From Antitrichia curtipendula (Eukaryota; Streptophyta; Bryopsida; Hypnales; Leucodontaceae), in NCBI GenBank assembly GCA_951230915.1, contig OX579636.1, positions 39,758,433 through 39,822,432 on the forward strand: a DNA stretch of 64,000 nt, in the 5' to 3' direction. A program made the position numbers and the translations under genes. This document shows positions 61,965-64,000 of this stretch, piece after piece. Below the pieces are notes generated by a model that made no database searches, was not told the origin of the DNA, and saw only the letters and a program-made list of their open reading frames with translations. Within the stretch, counting starts at the first letter, position 1. The number at the start of each line of letters is the position of its first letter.

Positions 61965-63480
61965 TGTGCTCTGTGCCATTCCCACAACCAAAATAAAAGC
62001 AAAAATCATTTTTTAATTCTTGAAAACTTTGAAATTCAATATCTTTCACACCATGGGTCCAAATACTATGAAATAAAGCATATATGCCTTTCCTTGCAAA
62101 GAGCTTCCCAATGATATAAAAAAATGTGACCAAGGGACAAATGATCTAGGATATCTCACCATAAATAACAAAACAAAACAAACAACTTAATTTAAGGCAT
62201 GGATTGTTTTATAAACATATGGTACTATGGAACAATTTTGAATCACAGGTTAGCTAGTGGAATTGAAAAATAAAAATTGGTTGCAGTTTGAAAACATCAA
62301 AACCTCCCCAAATAAAATATCTATAAAATTTCTACTTAGAATAAGAAACATGACTTTGTACTTGAAATAATTGTTCAATGTTGAAATTAAAGAAAAATAA
62401 TTGGTAAAATTCAAAAAATATCCCAAACACTAGATGGCATTACTAAGGAAGAAGACTTTTTCATATGTGGTGCTATGGAGCACTTGATTGGGTATAATAT
62501 AAGAGGTGCTACCTATTGGCTCTCCAAATATTATGTAGTTAGCTAAAGTACAAAAATAATGGAGCAATTTGAAAGAATGAAGATTGTAGAAAAAGTGGGG
62601 CCTCTACAGACAAATGTTATTTATAGAGTAGTAGAATGGAGACCCTTGTATCCCTAAAGGACCAATTGTTGATTCAAAGAACGCATAAAATCTCAAGTAG
62701 ATTTCTAAAAAGTCAATATGGATGGGATAATTACGGAATTTAGACACAAAGTGTGAACATATAAATTTTGAGTGGAATTTTTTTTAAAATCAGGGGCTCG
62801 ATTCAAAAGTTAGGTTATCCTGAACTTTTCAAACAACCAGGGCATCTTCTACAATTTTGAAATTTGGCAAATATATAATTTACATGATACGAGAAGCAAA
62901 ATGTCAATTAAAATAATCAAGTGGAGTATAAAGATCTCACTCTAGAAGGAATTAAAGTATCTAACCCTATTGAGTAAGGCTAGAAATAAAAAAATCTTTT
63001 AACTTCGAGTATTATAATTTTTCAATCTATGTAGTCAAAAATTATGAATTTTTTCCGCACATTTCTATAGTAGGTTTATACAAATTTGTATGATTGAATT
63101 TATAAAAAAATTAAAAAAAATCATTTTTTTCTCATTGCCCTATAAAAAGGCAATTTCTTACAATTTCTACTTAAAATGTGCCTTGGTCTTATAGGGATGA
63201 ATATATTGTAATATTAGAAGAAGTTACATTATACAAATTTAATTGTCCTTGTTCTCTTAAAGATAATTTTTCGCACTGAATGTTATTCCAAAAGGCTAAT
63301 CAATACAAAATAATCAATTATGACTCTTGATAACAAAACAATATAAATTTCTTAAAGGAATAGGAAAAGGTTGTATAACTTCATTATAATATACAATGTA
63401 ACAATACAATATAACAAAAAGATGTGTCATGACCTTTTTGTCCCCCCCTCCCCATCAATGCTGTTGATTACAACAAACAA
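61965..63480. other. AT-rich intergenic DNA without a gene
   Basis: No supported gene, RNA or element. Confidence 0.55.
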
Positions 63481-63650
63481 TTTGAAATACAAATACATGA
63501 TATTGTATTGATACAGATACAAGATACAAGATATTATACTAATTTTAGATATGGATACGGAATATTGTACTAGAACAATACTGGATACATATATGGGACA
63601 TTGTACTACAACAAGGTATGGATATGGGATACAATGAACTAGGATAAATC
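63481..63650. repeat. Degenerate GGATA/GATACAAGATA repeats
   Basis: Short imperfect units containing GGATAC, ATATTGTACTA and ACAACA follow one another at about 35-40 bp spacing. A minus-strand open frame crosses them but its product is low-complexity and not convincing. Confidence 0.5.
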
Positions 63651-63797
63651 CCATTTAGAATGTCAAATCTAATGGCTTCTCAAAATTACAAATAGGGGGA
63701 TAATGAAACAAATTTATTTTTAAATTAATTTAAATTATTATTTTTTACCTCAAAGAAGGGGAGGTTAAATGAAATGAATTTGAATGAATGTTAATTT

Positions 63798-63845
63798 TTC
63801 TGAGCTCATTGTGACAGTTTGTCACACAAGGACAGTGAGCTCAAA
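63798..63845. repeat. Hairpin-forming inverted repeat
   Basis: TGAGCTCATTGT and ACAGTGAGCTCA are inverted copies with one mismatch, enclosing a smaller inverted pair (GTGACA/TGTCAC). It could be a transposon end or a chance palindrome. Confidence 0.45.
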
Positions 63846-64000
63846 AGATACAGTAACAGCAGTAAGATACAATATACATTTTTATTGATGTCAATAGACT
63901 TTGGCTAGCTCTCAGGGGTGCACTTAGTTCTACTACAACAAACCACGTGTGAACGAGTGGTTTCTAATCAAATATATTTTCAACCTAAAATTTTGAGCAT

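Noticed and set aside
1..64000. CRISPR arrays, operons or bacterial mobile elements
   Set aside because: All genes are intron-rich eukaryotic genes, and no regularly spaced identical short repeats occur.

Overview
The window looks like nuclear DNA of a land plant or close streptophyte relative. The genes have canonical GT-AG introns, and their products are typical of that lineage: an organelle-type tRNA(Ile)-lysidine synthase, a plant DRP1 dynamin and a phragmoplast-type kinesin-12. TTTAGGG repeats of plant telomere type occur in one intron. Non-coding DNA is very AT-rich, while exons are nearer half GC. Together with short introns and the transposon types seen, this suggests a bryophyte (moss-like) genome, but the species is an inference and is not shown directly.

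Layout. 1-10.8 kb is an AT-rich transposon graveyard: a decayed Tc1-type (DD34E) transposase with inverted and tandem ~176 bp repeats, a CACTA-type MITE with a 3 bp target duplication, a long foldback element, two opposed copies of an ~820 bp element with piggyBac-like ends (TTAA target plus CCCCTAA termini), and a third, different TTAA element. 11-16 kb holds TilS (11 exons, 712 residues). 19.6-22.7 kb holds a fumarylacetoacetate-hydrolase family enzyme of FAHD2 type (10 exons, 353 residues). 23.4-25.4 kb is a repeat-rich leader/promoter region. 25.5-30.1 kb holds DRP1 (16 exons, 610 residues). 30.1-37 kb is an AT-rich gene desert with MITE remnants.

37.1-61.2 kb is a large palindrome made of two convergent copies of a giant kinesin-12 gene (KIN12/POK type). 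The arms (37398-46279 and 52033-60914, 8,882 bp each) mirror one another with no offset and no difference found, introns included. Outside the arms lie ~270 bp collars that are homologous but clearly diverged. The + copy breaks off at a run of 200 N inside an intragenic repeat. The - copy is nearly complete (at least 3,326 residues) and its 3' end is lost in the same gap. The palindrome is either a recent or gene-converted inverted duplication or an assembly artefact. 61.2-64 kb is AT-rich DNA with small repeats.

Functionally, DRP1 (cell-plate membrane remodelling) and kinesin-12 (phragmoplast and division-plane guidance) both act in plant cytokinesis. TilS is needed to decode AUA in plastids. 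The FAH enzyme is metabolic. I see no operon-like link between them.
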